A stretch of 6,132 nucleotides of DNA, taken from JBGOUJ01 sp041477005. Its GTDB lineage: Bacteria > Acidobacteriota > Terriglobia > Bryobacterales > JACQDG01. A program made the translations under genes and the position numbers. The notes below the pieces were generated by a model, which searched no databases, was not told the origin of the DNA, and was given only the letters and a program-made list of their open reading frames with translations. The stretch is from positions 1-6,132 of the forward strand of contig JBGOUJ010000469.1 in the NCBI GenBank assembly GCA_041477005.1, given 5' to 3'. Shown piece after piece: positions 5,117 to 6,132 of this stretch; positions within the stretch are counted from its first letter, which is position 1; each line of letters starts with the position of its first letter.

Positions 5117-5848
5117 CTACTGGCTGTCCGCGGTAATCACCCCATCTTCGGCGGCGGAGGGTTCGAAGCGGTAATCGGCGAAGGAAACGGTTATGTGCGC
5201 CTCTCCCACCACGCGTGTCTCCACTGTGGATTCCATCCGCGCCAGCACGGCCACCCCGTTGGTTGTCTGGTAGTCGCGGGTGAACTGTATTTTCCTTATG
5301 AAGACCGAAGGACTCTTCACCAGCAGCCCGGCCTCGCGGACCGGCAGGCAGGTCTGGGCGTCGATCCACAGCGTCCCCTTAAACAGACCCTTGCGCCTGG
5401 CGCGCGGCTTCAGATCGAACTGGAAGACCCGGCGGCCCTCCATCTCGCGCACGCCCTTGTAGGCGAACTTGTAGTTCTCCGGGACGATGGCCATGGACTG
5501 ATCGCGGGATTCGCGTACCTGCACTTCGGCGCTGAGATAGCGGGCGATGACCTCGTTCTTGATGGCGTTGTCGCCTTCGAATCGCAGGATGTCGTAGGTG
5601 ATGCGGCCCAGGCGGGAAATGTGGCGGAGCGCCGAGAGCCGCCCTTGCTTGTGCTGTTGCGGCAACTCGGCGTCGATGCTGACCTCGGCGATGGAGCCGT
5701 TCAGCCGGTCGCGCTGGCTGCGCGACACGGCCAGGTAGGAGTCCAGTATCTGGCTCGACTCGGTGCGGGGCGGATCACCGGCGAGCAACGCCCCCCCGGA
5801 GGACGACAAGAGAACACCAATCGCTAGGACGCGGACCATAGGCTGCAT
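5117..5848 (-). CDS. Secreted LolA-like (outer-membrane lipoprotein-sorting fold) protein
   Basis: The 243-residue protein has a Sec signal peptide: MQPMVRVLAIGVLLSSSGGA followed by LLAG, with cleavage probably near residue 23-24. There is no lipobox cysteine, so the mature protein should be soluble in the periplasm. The mature part begins with a helix (about 31-50) and then alternates beta-strands. VFQFDLKPRARRKGLFKGTL (141-160), then WIDAQTCLPVREAGLLVKSP (161-180) and IRKIQFTRDY (184-193) are the kind of strand pattern seen in LolA/LolB/RseB-like half-barrel proteins that bind acyl chains. Identification rests on this pattern, so family is moderately sure and ligand unknown. The ATG at 5848 has a good TAAGG ribosome site; a second Met at residue 4 (5839) is possible. 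It heads the hopanoid cluster, suggesting carriage of a lipid or lipoprotein. Confidence 0.75.
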   Translation of the reverse strand: MQPMVRVLAIGVLLSSSGGALLAGDPPRTESSQILDSYLAVSRSQRDRLNGSIAEVSIDAELPQQHKQGRLSALRHISRLGRITYDILRFEGDNAIKNEVIARYLSAEVQVRESRDQSMAIVPENYKFAYKGVREMEGRRVFQFDLKPRARRKGLFKGTLWIDAQTCLPVREAGLLVKSPSVFIRKIQFTRDYQTTNGVAVLARMESTVETRVVGEAHITVSFADYRFEPSAAEDGVITADSQ

Positions 5849-5855
5849 CAGAAAG

Positions 5856-5860
5856 CCTTA
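5856..5860 (-). promoter_or_regulatory. Ribosome binding site of the LolA-like gene
   Basis: On the - strand TAAGG precedes the ATG at 5848 by seven bases, the standard spacing. This decides for 5848 over the internal ATG at 5839. Confidence 0.6.
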
Positions 5861-5878
5861 TCGGACGACAAACCTCAG

Positions 5879-5908
5879 ATTCTACGATATTTGACGGGGA
5901 ACCTGCAA
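5879..5908 (-). promoter_or_regulatory. Candidate sigma-70 promoter of the hopanoid cluster
   Basis: On the - strand, TTGCAG (5908-5903) and TAGAAT (5884-5879) are separated by 18 bases. The -10 box matches consensus at five of six positions; the -35 box matches only at TTG. Transcription would begin near 5872, giving a leader of about 24 bases before the ATG at 5848. The local AT-rich context and the good ribosome site support it. An inverted repeat CGGCATC/GATGCCG (5925-5931 and 5945-5951, 13-base loop) lies just upstream and could be an operator, though the arms are short. Confidence 0.5.
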
Positions 5909-6030
5909 GTAAATTCCAGCATCCCGGCATCCCCTGCCTGAAGAGATGCCGCCCAGGCCGCCAAAGTTACAGAAATAAAGGGAGCAAACAGGAGAGGGGA
6001 GCGTGAAGGAGGCTGAAAACTGGTGGCTGG

Positions 6031-6132
6031 AGGCGGCTGGCTGGAGGCTGAGGCGGCTGGCTGGAGGCTGAGGCGGCTGGCTGGAGGCTGAGGCGGCTGG
6101 CTGGAGGCTGAGGCGGCTGGCTGGAGGCTGAG
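6031..6132. repeat. 20-bp tandem repeat running off the window
   Basis: The unit AGGCGGCTGGCTGGAGGCTG is repeated identically from 6031, 6051, 6071, 6091 and 6111, with two bases of a sixth copy at the window end, so the full array is longer. Bases 6012-6030 show a degenerate lead-in with GGCTGAA and GGTGGCTGG. Within the unit are shorter GGCTGGA/GGCTGA/GGCGGCT submotifs, which suggests it grew from a seven-base element. Identity between copies implies recent or ongoing expansion. It lies upstream of the hopanoid cluster; no gene covers it. Confidence 0.95.

Noticed and set aside
5037..5369. 110-codon - strand frame that ends in an ATGA overlap with hpnJ
   Set aside because: It starts inside the LolA-like gene in a different frame. 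The overlap could hint at a frameshifted extension of the LolA-like protein, but that protein ends normally at 5117 and the tail AEKGVAEKGV only reflects the 15-bp duplication.

Overview
The window is GC-rich with long, dense coding frames. Its gene content (hopanoid head-group genes, a probable FtsX/MacB-type permease tail ending in the DPMxALR motif, a LolA-like secreted protein) and its G+C-rich intergenic tandem repeats suggest an Acidobacteriota-like bacterium, perhaps of the Solibacter/Bryobacter type. That placement is inference from gene content; there is no rRNA or other phylogenetic marker here.

Layout. (1) 1-35: probable C-terminal tail of an ABC transporter permease, + strand. (2) 36-533: no convincing gene; it holds a six-copy tandem repeat of about 45 bp (164-434) and then a more AT-rich leader. 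(3) 534-1490: a complete DHH/DHHA1 phosphoesterase, + strand. (4) 1491-1673: a convergent intergenic gap with a 16-bp perfect palindrome, a heptamer microrepeat and a strong hairpin. (5) 5848 down to 1674, all on the - strand: a five-gene cluster, in transcription order a secreted LolA-like protein, hpnJ (radical SAM), two four-helix EamA/SMR-type membrane proteins, and hpnI (GT21-like glycosyltransferase). (6) 5849-6132: the probable promoter of the cluster and a 20-bp tandem repeat running off the window edge.

How the genes fit together. HpnI and HpnJ are known enzymes of bacteriohopanepolyol head-group synthesis: HpnI adds an N-acetylglucosamine to bacteriohopanetetrol, HpnK deacetylates it, and HpnJ converts the glucosamine to the cyclitol ether. 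No hpnK lies in this window. Between hpnJ and hpnI are two overlapping small EamA genes that resemble in size and pairing the ArnE/ArnF heterodimeric glycolipid flippase. At the head of the cluster is a periplasmic protein probably of the LolA fold, which carries lipidated cargo elsewhere. Tight coupling (ATGA and GTGA stop/start overlaps) ties the two membrane proteins and HpnI together. The most interesting hypothesis here is that the cluster encodes both head-group modification and trans-envelope movement of a hopanoid: enzymes, a paired flippase and a periplasmic carrier. The enzymes are well supported; the transport roles are inference from fold and neighbourhood.
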